NCBI RefSeq assembly: GCF_014250685.1
Contig: NZ_JACFAJ010000004.1
Coordinates: 1 to 64,000, forward strand
DNA length: 64,000 nt
Source of the DNA: Cetobacterium sp. 2A
GTDB lineage: Bacteria; Fusobacteriota; Fusobacteriia; Fusobacteriales; Fusobacteriaceae
Direction: 5' to 3'
Under the pieces are notes generated by a model. That model ran no database searches and had not been told where the DNA came from. It worked only from the letters and a program-made list of their open reading frames with translations. Below are positions 10,025 to 19,264 of this stretch, in pieces (the first letter of the stretch is position 1; each line of letters begins with the position of its first letter). The translations under genes and the position numbers were made by a program.

Positions 10025-10053
10025 TTGAATTTAGATTATTAATAGAGTATAAA
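10025..10053 (+). promoter_or_regulatory. Promoter for the lipoprotein gene
   Basis: TTGAAT and TATAAA are separated by 17 bases, about 90 bases upstream of the lipoprotein ATG. Confidence 0.55.
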
Positions 10054-10143
10054 TATACCGATATAAATATAAACAGTAGAGAGGAATTAGTAGAAGAAGA
10101 GAATTTTTTTGACATTTTATTTATATCCAAATAGGAGGAAGAT

Positions 10144-10293
10144 ATGAAATTAACATTTTTTGTAGCTTTAGCATTTATATTATTATTAACTGGCTGTAAT
10201 AACAAAGAGACACGTAATTACAAAGTGAAAACAATAACAGCCGTTAATGATGGAAAAGAAGTTTATAGAAGTAGAGAAATTATAGAATTTTAA
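10144..10293 (+). CDS. 49-residue prophage lipoprotein
   Basis: The protein starts MKLTFFVALAFILLLTGC, a classic lipoprotein signal with lipobox LTGC (Cys18). A mature tail of about 32 polar residues follows. AGGAGG lies directly upstream of the ATG. It has its own promoter and sits between two imperfect direct repeats together with the CRISPR array. Small phage lipoproteins often block receptors against related phages, so superinfection exclusion is a reasonable inference. Nothing in the mature part proves it. The copy at 57797 is identical. Confidence 0.75.
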   Translation: MKLTFFVALAFILLLTGCNNKETRNYKVKTITAVNDGKEVYRSREIIEF

Positions 10294-10296
10294 ATT

Positions 10297-10397
10297 AAAA
10301 AGGGGATTATTAGTCCTATTTTTTCATTGCCTATATATATTTGGTTGAAAATATTTTTGCAAAGACCTTAAAATCGATTTTACGACCCCAAAATTAT
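10297..10397. repeat. Imperfect direct repeat B (right of CRISPR cassette)
   Basis: This is the partner of 9067-9166. The hairpin part here (AGGGGATTATTAGTCCT then T6) would serve as a weak terminator for the lipoprotein gene. The core AAAATCGATTTT is a perfect palindrome in this copy only. Confidence 0.7.
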
Positions 10398-10408
10398 TGT
10401 TTAAAATT

Positions 10409-10426
10409 TATATTGCCGATTCTATA
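10409..10426. promoter_or_regulatory. TTGCCGAT motif upstream of the 371-residue gene
   Basis: TATATTGCCGATTCTATA resembles the two palindromes at 54458-54473 and 54493-54512 and lies about 45 bases before the ATG. It is a possible site for a shared regulator. Confidence 0.4.
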
Positions 10427-10470
10427 TTTTTTTAGATAAAATATAGAAAAACAAACTTAGGAGTCTCGGT

Positions 10471-11585
10471 ATGAAAAATAAGACTATTGAAATTTATAAT
10501 TATGAAGATGAGACCGCAAAAACACAAATAACAATCAATTCACTTTTTAAAAATGATACAATTTTATTTGAACAAATAGATATAGAAGATATTAAGATAT
10601 TTTTAAAGCATGGAATTTTTGCTATAAAAGGATATATTCGACACGGGGATGATATAAACGGTGAAAATATATTAAAATTAAATAAATGGTGCAGAACGAA
10701 TGGGGATAAAATAGAATGGTTAAAAAGAATTAATATAAAAATTGTCAGAAGCGGCTATGTCATTAGAGAATATGTATTTAATGGATTTGTAGCTGATTAT
10801 ATAGAGTTTTTTAATAAGGGAAAACATATGTTCTATGTAGTTATAAGACAATATAAATTACAACCTTTAGATGGCAGAGGAGAAACAGGAGCCGATAGTT
10901 TAAGTTCTTATGTTGGAAATATTGAAATTAAAGATGTATCTAACGAATTAATTATTTTACCTATGGACTGGAGTAAAACTCTAATGAGTACCAGTAACTT
11001 AGCGGCAACAATTGGAATTAGTCAAACTATAAAACATAATCCTCTATCAGTATCGTTTATACTGATAGCACATACGACAGGGATGATAACTGAATTTGTA
11101 GCAGATGTTTATTTTGTAGCTAAAGGCACCCCAGATAAGATGGGAAGTTTTAATATAACTAGAGATTGGTTTTATAAGCCTCTAGGGAATATTATAAAAG
11201 ATTGGATTGAATATAGAAATCCATCTATAGAAATAAGCAATAATTTAGGAGAAGATATATATAACATTGGAAATCTTGCATTTTCTATTTTTGATTTAGG
11301 TGGAAAAGTTATAAACGGATATAAAGCATTAAAAAATATAAAAGGCGAAGGAATTTTATTTACGATTAAAATAAAAATGTAAAAGTTAGTCGTTTTGGTA
11401 GAGAGTTGCAACCAACAAAATATATAGGATTAACACCATTGAAATCAACAGTGCAATTTACTAAAGATATGGGGCTTGATATATATGCAACAAAAGAGGG
11501 ATTCAAATCTGAATTAGAAAAAAGAGAAAAAATCTATCCTACAATAAATAATATAATAATGCCGAAAAATACAGATATAAAGTAA
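10471..11585 (+). pseudogene. 371-residue unknown protein, frameshifted copy
   Basis: This copy of 58124-59239 has one A fewer in a run near 11375, which truncates it after 302 residues and leaves the last 68 codons in another frame. The other complete copy reads through, so the break is probably a consensus error. Confidence 0.7.
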
Positions 11586-11595
11586 GGGGGATTTG

Positions 11596-11889
11596 ATGAA
11601 AATTGATTTCAAAAAAATATTTATAAAATACATTATACCAGCTTTCCTTTTAGTTTTAGGATTTGTTGTATATACATATTTAACAACTGGCTATATGGCT
11701 CCATTTTCAACACCAGATATAGGATTATTTTTTGTAGCTTTATTATTTATGTTTGCATTTTGGGCTTTACTAGATTATTTTCAACATGTTACAGGTATAT
11801 TGATGGCTGAAACATGGGTAAGTAGAATAATTTTTATTATAGTAGCTTTAGGGTTATTTTATATCTATAGAATCAACGGAAGAATATAA
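11596..11889 (+). CDS. 97-residue three-helix membrane protein
   Basis: Hydrophobic segments lie at about residues 12-30, 44-62 and 76-92. AAGGGGG lies five bases before the ATG, which I prefer over the in-frame TTG one codon earlier. It follows the 371-residue gene by about ten bases, so the two form a pair. The size and topology are holin-like, but the lysis cassette with a recognisable holin is next door on the other strand. A partner or immunity role for the upstream protein is equally possible. Confidence 0.65.
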   Translation: MKIDFKKIFIKYIIPAFLLVLGFVVYTYLTTGYMAPFSTPDIGLFFVALLFMFAFWALLDYFQHVTGILMAETWVSRIIFIIVALGLFYIYRINGRI

Positions 11890-11916
11890 ATAATAATTGT
11901 AAATTTTCATAATATA

Positions 11917-11951
11917 AAAAGGCTCCTCAGTTTTATTTTGAGGAGCCTTTT
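11917..11951. terminator. Bidirectional terminator between convergent operons
   Basis: GGCTCCTCA pairs with TGAGGAGCC, with A-runs before and T-runs after on both strands. It ends the rightward accessory pair and the leftward late operon. Confidence 0.9.
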
Positions 11952-11958
11952 ATTTTTT

Positions 11959-12405
11959 TTAAGGTTTAAAAATATATATTCCATTTTTGTCTGTGTGTAT
12001 ATCATCTACATGGATATATCCTTTTTTTAGAGTCACTTCTGGATCCTCGATTCTTGTAATCATATAATACTTTTCTTGATTGTTAATAATTTTCTCGTAA
12101 ACCTTTTTTATATCCATTCCAGGAACTTCAAAGTCTACACCTCTCCCCAGTACATGGGCACTTAAATATAATTTGTTTGATTTTACTTTATCTATTACAA
12201 TGCTATCTAAAGTTGTTCTAAGCCCTCTTTGTGTTATCCCATGACTTGGTCTATTAACTAATACAGGAACCCCTAAATCTTCTCTTAAGGTATCCAGGAA
12301 CAACCAGATATTGTCGCTTATATATTTCCTAGCATCGTCTCCAAGTTTTTCATATACTTGTGGAGATACTAATTCTTTAACTTTAAAATATTTACTTTTG
12401 TACAT
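11959..12405 (-). CDS. Endolysin, peptidase M15-like
   Basis: This 148-residue protein contains SAHVLGRGVDFEV at about 82-94 and YIHVD at 130-134. The ligands H84, D91 and H132 make the zinc site of M15A/VanY-like D-Ala peptidases that cut the peptidoglycan peptide. There is no signal peptide, so release would depend on the holin. It is the last gene of the late operon, two bases after the holin stop. M15_3 peptidases also occur as tail or virion lysins, but the position favours lysis. Confidence 0.9.
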   Translation of the reverse strand: MYKSKYFKVKELVSPQVYEKLGDDARKYISDNIWLFLDTLREDLGVPVLVNRPSHGITQRGLRTTLDSIVIDKVKSNKLYLSAHVLGRGVDFEVPGMDIKKVYEKIINNQEKYYMITRIEDPEVTLKKGYIHVDDIHTDKNGIYIFKP

Positions 12406-12407
12406 AC

Positions 12408-12852
12408 CTAATCTCCTTCTACACTTTCTTTATGTTTTACTGAAGCTAAAATATTTTTAATTGGAGTAGGGATAGGAAAACCTAGATTTTCTAAGTTTTC
12501 CAAGATTGAAATACCCTCCATTATGATGCACGCATTTATTAACATTTCTCTCAGGGAAAATCCGAGGTCTTTTAATGCTCCTGATTTGTCAATTTGATAC
12601 ATTACAGTTATTGCAATATATATTGAAGGTTTCTTAAAAATAAATCCTTTATACATGGTATGAGAGAAAACATTTCCATTTTTAACTCCTTTTAAAATAC
12701 CCGTTATGACATCTAACACTGTTAGAATAAACAGAGATTCTAAAGCGTTATCAAAACCTCCTATAAGCGGAATAATAAAGCCTAAACAAAGGTATTTAAA
12801 AAGGTTCACCGTGTCTATTATTAAATTTTCTAGTATATTTTTTCATCATCAT
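12408..12852 (-). pseudogene. Holin, copy with one extra T
   Basis: A T6 run near 12840 (T5 in the copy at 60062-60505) shifts the first codons, so only a shorter form from an internal ATG is open. It is probably a consensus error. The gene is described at 60062. Confidence 0.7.
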
Positions 12853-12857
12853 CAGCT

Positions 12858-13103
12858 CTATGATAAAATATAATTAATTAATTTTTCATTTAAATCATAA
12901 ATCCAGGAATCAATATTGAAGATTTGTGGAAAAACGGAGTTAAGGATACAAACAATTAAAACTATTAAAGAAATTAGAGAAATAACAGGGGCATATTCTT
13001 TATGTTTTGACTGTTTAAAATCTTGGTCTTTTTCTGCATTTTTAGTAGTCTTGTCAAAAATTGTTAAAACTCTTTCAATTATTGTTGCAATTGGAAATTT
13101 CAT
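12858..13103 (-). CDS. 81-residue lysis-cassette membrane protein
   Basis: One strong transmembrane helix lies at about residues 38-62, between a charged N-terminal region (KNAEKDQDFKQSKHKEY) and a short C-terminal tail. It lies between the fibre-linked genes and the holin on the same transcript. Position suggests an antiholin, spanin-like or second holin component. I cannot assign a family. Confidence 0.6.
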   Translation of the reverse strand: MKFPIATIIERVLTIFDKTTKNAEKDQDFKQSKHKEYAPVISLISLIVLIVCILNSVFPQIFNIDSWIYDLNEKLINYILS

Positions 13104-13120
13104 TATAGGCTCCTTTTTCT

Positions 13121-13765
13121 CTAATCATAAGTTGTTACACATATTCCATGAACTCTTTGATATCTATGCTTTCCACCATCAACGTGAGCTTGATAGTCTC
13201 CAGTTGACAGGTAGATACTAATGTACAAGTCATAAATGTTAAGACTATAATCATTTATGATATCTGAAAGATTTTTGTTGTATATTGTTCCTGCTTCAAA
13301 TCCACTTGCACCATCTCCGCCATTTGTTTGATCTCTCCAGATCTCTTTGCTGAATACTCTATTCCCATTAGAAAATGCTTCTAAAACTACATATCCCTTT
13401 GCTATTCTGTCTCCATCATTTCGATGTGATCTTCTATCAGAAACAGTTACATCTATTTTTAATTTAGATAAACTGGCAGCTCTTGAAGGGATTAAAAAGC
13501 TATCCACTCTATAGACTCTTGAGCTATCTCTTGGATTATGTGTTTTAGCGCATATTGTGATAGTGTCAGTTTTGTTGAATTTTTCTCTTATATAAAATAC
13601 TTTTCCATTCTTTTTGAATTCTAATGTTGGTTTTCCATTTGTAAGTGCTATATTATCTGTTAAATCAAACCTATCTCCATTTATAGATAATTGATTTTTA
13701 GCACCATAATTTCTTCCTTCTATTTGTCTTATTATCCCATCTTTTTTTAATTGAAGTTTAGGCAT
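13121..13765 (-). CDS. Unknown fibre-module protein (214 aa)
   Basis: The protein is rich in beta-prone, polar segments, with Gly/Asp turns such as NGGDGASGFEAG. It has no membrane segment. Its start overlaps the stop of the upstream 135-residue gene. Its place after the tail fibre and before lysis suggests a receptor-binding accessory or a fibre-tip protein. No known motif was recognised. Confidence 0.6.
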   Translation of the reverse strand: MPKLQLKKDGIIRQIEGRNYGAKNQLSINGDRFDLTDNIALTNGKPTLEFKKNGKVFYIREKFNKTDTITICAKTHNPRDSSRVYRVDSFLIPSRAASLSKLKIDVTVSDRRSHRNDGDRIAKGYVVLEAFSNGNRVFSKEIWRDQTNGGDGASGFEAGTIYNKNLSDIINDYSLNIYDLYISIYLSTGDYQAHVDGGKHRYQRVHGICVTTYD

Positions 13766-14172
13766 TACTCAATCACCCTGATTTCATATCCATTTAAATT
13801 TAGAACCATTTCCCCAGATTTACCGAATTTATCTTTTATTTTATCAACTTCAACTTTATCTTCTTTAGACATATGACCGTCTTTAGAAGAAGTGGCAATA
13901 GTGCCTTTATGTGTATTAAATAAGCTAGTTAAATTAGTTAAGTTATTTATACAATTTGTAACTATTTGTAAAAATATAGTTTGCTTAACTTCTGCAAATA
14001 AACCATTATTTAAAGGTATTGATGTAGATGTATTTTTTATGTTATAAAAATACCCAGTTTCTGCGACTTTTATAATATTCCCATTTTGTAAAGTTTGATT
14101 ATTTTTCATTGATTCTACAGTACATTCTCTTTTAAATCCTTTTCTGTCCAAAAACTTTTCTTTTGAGTTCAA
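13765..14172 (-). CDS. Unknown fibre-module protein (135 aa)
   Basis: AGGAGGA precedes the ATG. The middle part (residues about 60-95) has an NxxxNL-rich helical stretch and the C-terminus is short and acidic. It could be a fibre assembly or head-attachment factor. I do not recognise it. Confidence 0.55.
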   Translation of the reverse strand: MNSKEKFLDRKGFKRECTVESMKNNQTLQNGNIIKVAETGYFYNIKNTSTSIPLNNGLFAEVKQTIFLQIVTNCINNLTNLTSLFNTHKGTIATSSKDGHMSKEDKVEVDKIKDKFGKSGEMVLNLNGYEIRVIE

Positions 14173-14186
14173 TTGATCCTCCTTTC

Positions 14187-14309
14187 TTACCTTTTGAAGT
14201 CTGCTTCAATTTTGGTCATTTTTTTAATTTTGTCTTTCTCTCCAGTTATGTGTAAAAATATTTTTACACTATTCCAAATAACTTTTGTTATAGTAATAAA
14301 TTTATTCAT
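14187..14309 (-). CDS. 40-residue small protein coupled to the fibre gene
   Basis: The ATG overlaps the tail-fibre stop codon, and the product is basic (VIWNSVKIFLHITGEKDKIK). It fills the gap between the fibre gene and the 135-residue gene. Translation by coupling is plausible. The function is unknown. Confidence 0.45.
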   Translation of the reverse strand: MNKFITITKVIWNSVKIFLHITGEKDKIKKMTKIEADFKR

Positions 14310-16758
14310 TAGTTTTCTCCATGTGTTTTTTAATTTGTTGCATCTCTTTTACTAATTCATTTATTTGTTTTTGCTGTTCTTGTATTGCTTTTGTTAGAAC
14401 TGGGATAAACTCAGTATAACCAATACTTAAAACTTCTTTTCCACCATTTATAGAATGGTCTTGATAGCCACCAAAATCAACTCCCAGTTCTCTCATAGTT
14501 TGAAATACTTCTTGCGCTATAAATCCTTGATGAAGTCTCCATCCTTTTTTACTTCCATCTTTTTTTATACTTTCAATATCAAATATTTTCAATGCTTCTG
14601 CACGATTTATCTTTCTACCTTTTTTATTTAATTTTTCTATTTTTTTTCTAATTTTATCAATTTCTTGATAGTTTCTGTAAGATTCTCTATAGTCAAATCT
14701 GTATTCCCTAGGCTTTAATTTCATAATGAACCCTAGTCCTAGTCTTGTATCTTTTATATCAGTTTTATCTCTTTCGTCCGAACGATTCTGAACACTCCCA
14801 TAACAATAAGCTGTTGTAGATCTATCACCAAGTTGTAGTTGATGATCTCCAGTTACAGTTGACCTGTATCCTAAACATGTTGTGAATGAAAAATCATTAA
14901 TACCTTCTCCACTCTGAAATCCTACCGCTGTATTGAAATCTCCATATTGTAAATTACGAAGAGACCCTGATCCTAAAGCTGTATTCCCACTTGCACTGTA
15001 TCTTCTGTCGCATAAAGCCTCACTTCCAAATGCTGTATTATCAGTGCCTGAGCTTGTTTTGAAGAGAGCTTCATTTCCTACCGCTGTATTATTTCTTTCA
15101 AGCATCTCTTCACCATCAACTTTATTGAAAATTACTGAAGAACTGTTGTATCTAAATGAACCACCAACTGATATTTTTCCATTATCAATATTAATTCCTT
15201 CTCCTATTTGAACTATACCTCTTCCATTTTTTGTTGAAATTGGATATATTGGGTTAATTACTCCATCTGGATTAATCTGCATATTTACACCAACTCTCAC
15301 TCCACCAATACCTGTTTTTGATGCTATTGGCAGCTCAGCTATGTCTGGAATTTCAACAGATATTTTCCCTTCTTTATCTACAGTGATATTATCCCCTATA
15401 ATAACACTACCCAAAGAGGTTTTTGTAGCTGGGGTTAAATTTAGATTCAAACCTCCCATATTAACGACAAACTCGAAACTAGTATTTCTTTTTTCAAATA
15501 GTTTTCCATTGTCCTTATCATTAGAACTTATTACTACATATTCCCCAAAGTTAATATCTTCATTTATAAAATCAGATTCCATTTCTACAATAGATGAGTA
15601 AGTTTTAGCTATGTAGAAAGAATCTCCTTTTTGCCCACGTGGAGATGTAAATGTTTCTGTTGTTTTTGTTCCATCCTCTAATACTAAAACATATTTAGCA
15701 TCTCCGTTTTCTGTTGTTCCCACATACTCGGAATTTGCTATTCCATTACCCCTATCTCCTTTTATAGATAAGAGGTAATCTTCGTATGTTTTCCCAGGAT
15801 TTTTTTGCAACCAGTCTTCAGAAGCGCTAAGTCCTGTATTTCCTTTTAATTCTTCTTTGTGTTCCTCTATATATGTATCTAAATCACTGTAGAAATTCTT
15901 AAGCTTATCTTCAAATTCGATATATATTTCATCTCTTAACTTTTCAAAGTCTACTTTAGAATCTACCACAAGCTCTTTAAAATCATTTATAAAAGTTTGT
16001 ATCTGTTCTCTGACGTATGAAGCTGGCAACGGGTCTATAACCTCGTATAGAGTTCCAGCTTTAAAGTTATATATATTATTCAAAGTAATTGTATTAGCAT
16101 GAGTGTCTATTGTATAATCTCTTTCTAAGAAATATATATCGCCTTCAATATTTAGAATTGCTCTATTTGAAAGAGGAACTAACTCAGCGCCTGTAGGTAC
16201 TTGTATAACTTTTTGTCCTTCTACTAAAGTTCCTTTAATTTTTCTAAATCCAATATTTCTAATATTCTCTTTCAATAGTTCGATTATTTCTTTAGTTAAA
16301 AAGCCTTCAGGATTGATTAGTTGCTCTATTTTACTTTCTGTGCTTATATTTGAATCTATTGTAAATTTATATGTTGCAGGAACGATAGATTCACTAGGGA
16401 TAGTTTCTCCATCATCATCTGTAGTTGAATAAGCAAATAGGACTTCATCTGTATCTTGAAACTTTGCATAAATTCCAAGTTCTTTCATTATTTTATTTTC
16501 TGTTAATCCAGAATTTGTAAATGCTATTTCTACTCTCAGTAGATAATTATCCTTGTCATTAATAATTCTTACGCTATTAAGAGGGAATTTAATCCAAGAG
16601 TTTTTAATATCTATAGCTTTTTTTATTTCTTCTGATAATAACTTTCCACTTCCCAGGCCTGCATTAGTAAATGTTATGACTTTATCAACATTTGTATTTG
16701 ATGAAAGGAGCATTTCTTGTCCTTTTGTTGTTAAAATTAAATTATTAAAGTAACTCAT
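14302..16758 (-). CDS. Tail fibre with S74 chaperone domain
   Basis: This 818-residue fibre has four parts. The N-terminal 160 residues resemble the tail-attachment domain of P2-like fibres. A coiled-coil region follows, then a short collagen-like stretch (about 300-340, KGDRGNG). Next is a repetitive head with NTAVGNEAL, NTAFGSEAL, NTALGSGSL and NTAVGFQSG motifs as in trimeric adhesins. The last 160 residues (starting RSDERDKTDI, with GFIAQEVFQ) are an S74-type intramolecular chaperone that cleaves itself off after trimerisation. A final coiled coil ends the chain. It would bind the host receptor. Confidence 0.9.
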   Translation of the reverse strand: MSYFNNLILTTKGQEMLLSSNTNVDKVITFTNAGLGSGKLLSEEIKKAIDIKNSWIKFPLNSVRIINDKDNYLLRVEIAFTNSGLTENKIMKELGIYAKFQDTDEVLFAYSTTDDDGETIPSESIVPATYKFTIDSNISTESKIEQLINPEGFLTKEIIELLKENIRNIGFRKIKGTLVEGQKVIQVPTGAELVPLSNRAILNIEGDIYFLERDYTIDTHANTITLNNIYNFKAGTLYEVIDPLPASYVREQIQTFINDFKELVVDSKVDFEKLRDEIYIEFEDKLKNFYSDLDTYIEEHKEELKGNTGLSASEDWLQKNPGKTYEDYLLSIKGDRGNGIANSEYVGTTENGDAKYVLVLEDGTKTTETFTSPRGQKGDSFYIAKTYSSIVEMESDFINEDINFGEYVVISSNDKDNGKLFEKRNTSFEFVVNMGGLNLNLTPATKTSLGSVIIGDNITVDKEGKISVEIPDIAELPIASKTGIGGVRVGVNMQINPDGVINPIYPISTKNGRGIVQIGEGINIDNGKISVGGSFRYNSSSVIFNKVDGEEMLERNNTAVGNEALFKTSSGTDNTAFGSEALCDRRYSASGNTALGSGSLRNLQYGDFNTAVGFQSGEGINDFSFTTCLGYRSTVTGDHQLQLGDRSTTAYCYGSVQNRSDERDKTDIKDTRLGLGFIMKLKPREYRFDYRESYRNYQEIDKIRKKIEKLNKKGRKINRAEALKIFDIESIKKDGSKKGWRLHQGFIAQEVFQTMRELGVDFGGYQDHSINGGKEVLSIGYTEFIPVLTKAIQEQQKQINELVKEMQQIKKHMEKTNE

Positions 16759-17318
16759 ATATTAAAGTCTCCTATTATTGTTTTTTCTTTATGTGTATAT
16801 ATTCCAGTTGCAAAATTAAGGTTTAATTCTACTTTTCCATTTTTTGTAAGTTGACTGATGTGTTGGCTTTTCTTTTTTGTTGTTTCAATCATTTTTAAGA
16901 TATCTTCGATTGATTCATTTATGCTTGCATCTGAAATATTAATATTAAAATATCCTGGATTAAGTCCAACTTCGTGCCATTGATTTACCTTAGCTCCTTT
17001 GAAAAAAGTTCCTAACAGCGTATTTATTGCTCCCACTGTACCTTTTTTCATGTGGGTTTGAAGTGAATCATTGCATACTTTTCTTTTTTCTTCTAATGTG
17101 TATTTAGGATTATAGTAGTCTATATGAAGCTCTTTACTTAAAAGGTCTAATTCAAATTCTTCCATCTCGTCAATTCTATCGAAGTGGACTAATCTTTTTA
17201 TTTGAGAGATTAAAAAATTTTGTATTAGTAGTTCACAAACTTTAAAAATATCTTCGTATTTATCTTTAGCTAATTTGGGAGATAATTTTAAAATATTTTC
17301 TTCAAATATAGTTCTCAT
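16755..17318 (-). CDS. I: Baseplate/tail protein I
   Basis: This 187-residue protein lies between the J-like protein and the fibre, overlapping both by four bases, as gpI does in P2. The sequence (LDLLSKELHIDYYN, followed by ALxTHKK-like HMKKGT) fits phage tail protein I, the wedge piece that links the baseplate to the fibres. Confidence 0.85.
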   Translation of the reverse strand: MRTIFEENILKLSPKLAKDKYEDIFKVCELLIQNFLISQIKRLVHFDRIDEMEEFELDLLSKELHIDYYNPKYTLEEKRKVCNDSLQTHMKKGTVGAINTLLGTFFKGAKVNQWHEVGLNPGYFNINISDASINESIEDILKMIETTKKKSQHISQLTKNGKVELNLNFATGIYTHKEKTIIGDFNI

Positions 17319-18397
17319 TCAACACCCCTATAATTAAGAGTTATTGAATTACATTTGATTAATGAAGTTTCCGTTATTTCTAATTCTTCAGGAGATGTAA
17401 TTTCACATTTTTTTATATCTTCATTTTTAATTATTCTTATAATATCTTGAGTATTTAGGTTATCTCCTATTTGTATTTTTTTGAAATGTAAGTTCAATTT
17501 TTTTAAGAGACTGGACTTGATTGTTTCAACATTTCTTATTTCATTATCATAAAGATAGTAATCAATGTTTAAGTCTATATTTATTATTTCTGGATCTTTT
17601 ATAGTTACTAAATCATTTAGTGGTAATCTATCTAAATTTGTTAAGAAGTCTTTTATTGCTTCTTTTTCTTCAGTGGTGATTTGTTCGTTAAATCCATAAA
17701 CATAAATATCTATTTCGTTTGGTCTTGGAGTTTTAACTATAACTTGATTTACTAACTGACTAACTTTCTTAGTCCAAAATTTATAGGAGCCTTCGCTTCC
17801 TGCACTTGTAAATGATTCTGGAATTTCTTCCATTCTTTTTCTGTATTGCTCATCATCCTCTTCGTTTCCACCTTTTGATACGTTTTGAGGATTTGTACAA
17901 GATTGATAATAGTCATATCTATCAATTATTTGAGTAATTTCCCCTGCGAGTATTTCACCTATATCTCCTGGATTCTCAGCTTGCGCTAAGATAGTTGTTT
18001 TAGTTTTACCTGGATATATTGCTCCTTCTTCTAGGGAGTGGAAGATATTTTCTCCATGTAAAAATCTTGTTCCTTTTTGTATGAATACGATTCTTTCGAC
18101 AGGTTGAGAGATATGACATTCCATAATTACTTTTGCATGAGAAGCTTTGTTTCTTTTAGCACGCTCTCCAAAAATTGTTGCTTTTAAGTCTAGTCTATCT
18201 CCTCGTGCATAAGCTAAGTAATTTTGTATGGCTATATCATTAATACCATAAAGAATATCTCCAAGGATCATTGATATGGTTGAATAAATATGTGCTTTTT
18301 CATCCGCTGGAGAAAGTTTTTTACCTGTAATATCTTCGTGTAGCTTGACAGCTTCATTGTATATTTGTTGCGCATCTCCCTCTATTAGTTTAAGCAG
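17315..18397 (-). CDS. J: Baseplate J protein (gp47 family), CTG start proposed
   Basis: The first ATG (18271) would give 318 residues and lose a conserved front part. Upstream the frame stays open for 42 codons (EGDAQQIYNEA, GKKLSPADEKAH), which match the usual N-terminus of gp47/J proteins. No ATG, GTG or TTG occurs there. The CTG at 18397 has AGAGGTGG six bases upstream, giving 360 residues and a 3-codon overlap with the gp25 gene. ARGDRLD near 60 is a family hallmark. The protein forms the baseplate wedge. Confidence 0.85.
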   Translation of the reverse strand: MLKLIEGDAQQIYNEAVKLHEDITGKKLSPADEKAHIYSTISMILGDILYGINDIAIQNYLAYARGDRLDLKATIFGERAKRNKASHAKVIMECHISQPVERIVFIQKGTRFLHGENIFHSLEEGAIYPGKTKTTILAQAENPGDIGEILAGEITQIIDRYDYYQSCTNPQNVSKGGNEEDDEQYRKRMEEIPESFTSAGSEGSYKFWTKKVSQLVNQVIVKTPRPNEIDIYVYGFNEQITTEEKEAIKDFLTNLDRLPLNDLVTIKDPEIINIDLNIDYYLYDNEIRNVETIKSSLLKKLNLHFKKIQIGDNLNTQDIIRIIKNEDIKKCEITSPEELEITETSLIKCNSITLNYRGVE

Positions 18398-18665
18398 TTT
18401 TTTCCACCTCTACTTTCAATATTGTTTTCTCTTCTTCAAGTTCTATACCAACACTTTTTAACTTTAACCCTGGAATATATTTTTTTATTTGTAAGTCTAG
18501 ATCTTGCGATAATACTGATGGAATTTTATTTATTTGCATATCTATTATTGAAGAGCTTAATCCCAAATCTCTAAATAAAGGAACAGTCCCTTTGCATGTA
18601 TTTAAAATTACCCATAATTGTCTTAAGTATGTATCTTTTGGCTCTATATTACTTTTAACTACCAT
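18390..18665 (-). CDS. W: Baseplate wedge protein, gp25/W-like
   Basis: This 91-residue protein has the size of the gp25/gpW-like family. It contains IKKYIPGLKLKSVGIEL, which is close to the family's conserved C-terminal half (E.R..-type region). It sits directly before J as in P2. Confidence 0.75.
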   Translation of the reverse strand: MVVKSNIEPKDTYLRQLWVILNTCKGTVPLFRDLGLSSSIIDMQINKIPSVLSQDLDLQIKKYIPGLKLKSVGIELEEEKTILKVEVEKTA

Positions 18666-19252
18666 AATCTCACCTTTGATAACTGTTGTAAAACTTGTTC
18701 ATTAATTATTGAAACAACTTTTTTCTCTAAAGTTTTTACTCCTTTTTGCTGCACTTTAATTTCTTTTGGATTATTTATTTTTTCGATATATTCTTCAAAA
18801 GATACATCTAACTCCACTACTAAAGGAGTTCCTATTCTATCGGTTTTTGTGACCTTTTCACTGTATTTAGTCAATATAAATGTGTTATTTCCTATTTTCT
18901 TTCCACTTAGTACAAGTGGAAAGTGATGACCTTCATTAATATATTCTGTTAATCTTCCTCTTGCTCTTTCTATATTTGTTAAACTATATATTAGTTTTAT
19001 TCCAAGTGAAACTCTGATAAGCTGTCTACCTTGAAATTCTGTTATATCTGGATTATTTATTATTTGATGTTTTTTTGTTTTTGGGGCTCTATCTATTTTG
19101 TAGTTGTTAGGAGATAGCGTGCCCAGTGATGAAACTTTAAAAATCACTTTTCCGAAAGAACCTACACTACTTAACTTGGTGTACCAATCTACCGAATCGA
19201 GATAATTTCCAAGCTCATCCTTTGCTATATCTGTTAAAATTCCATTAATCAT
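18659..19252 (-). CDS. U: Tail protein GpU-like
   Basis: At 197 residues it is slightly longer than P2 gpU. The central GHHFPLVLSGKKIGNNTF segment and the following EKVT region match the pattern of GpU, which completes the tail. The last 40 residues are charged and helical. It overlaps the gp25 gene by seven bases. Confidence 0.75.
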   Translation of the reverse strand: MINGILTDIAKDELGNYLDSVDWYTKLSSVGSFGKVIFKVSSLGTLSPNNYKIDRAPKTKKHQIINNPDITEFQGRQLIRVSLGIKLIYSLTNIERARGRLTEYINEGHHFPLVLSGKKIGNNTFILTKYSEKVTKTDRIGTPLVVELDVSFEEYIEKINNPKEIKVQQKGVKTLEKKVVSIINEQVLQQLSKVRLW

Positions 19253-19264
19253 TATTGTCCTCTC

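Noticed and set aside
12916-13221. 101-codon frame opposite the lysis genes (also at 404 and 60569)
   Set aside because: It is a shadow of well-supported minus-strand genes, with no ribosome site.
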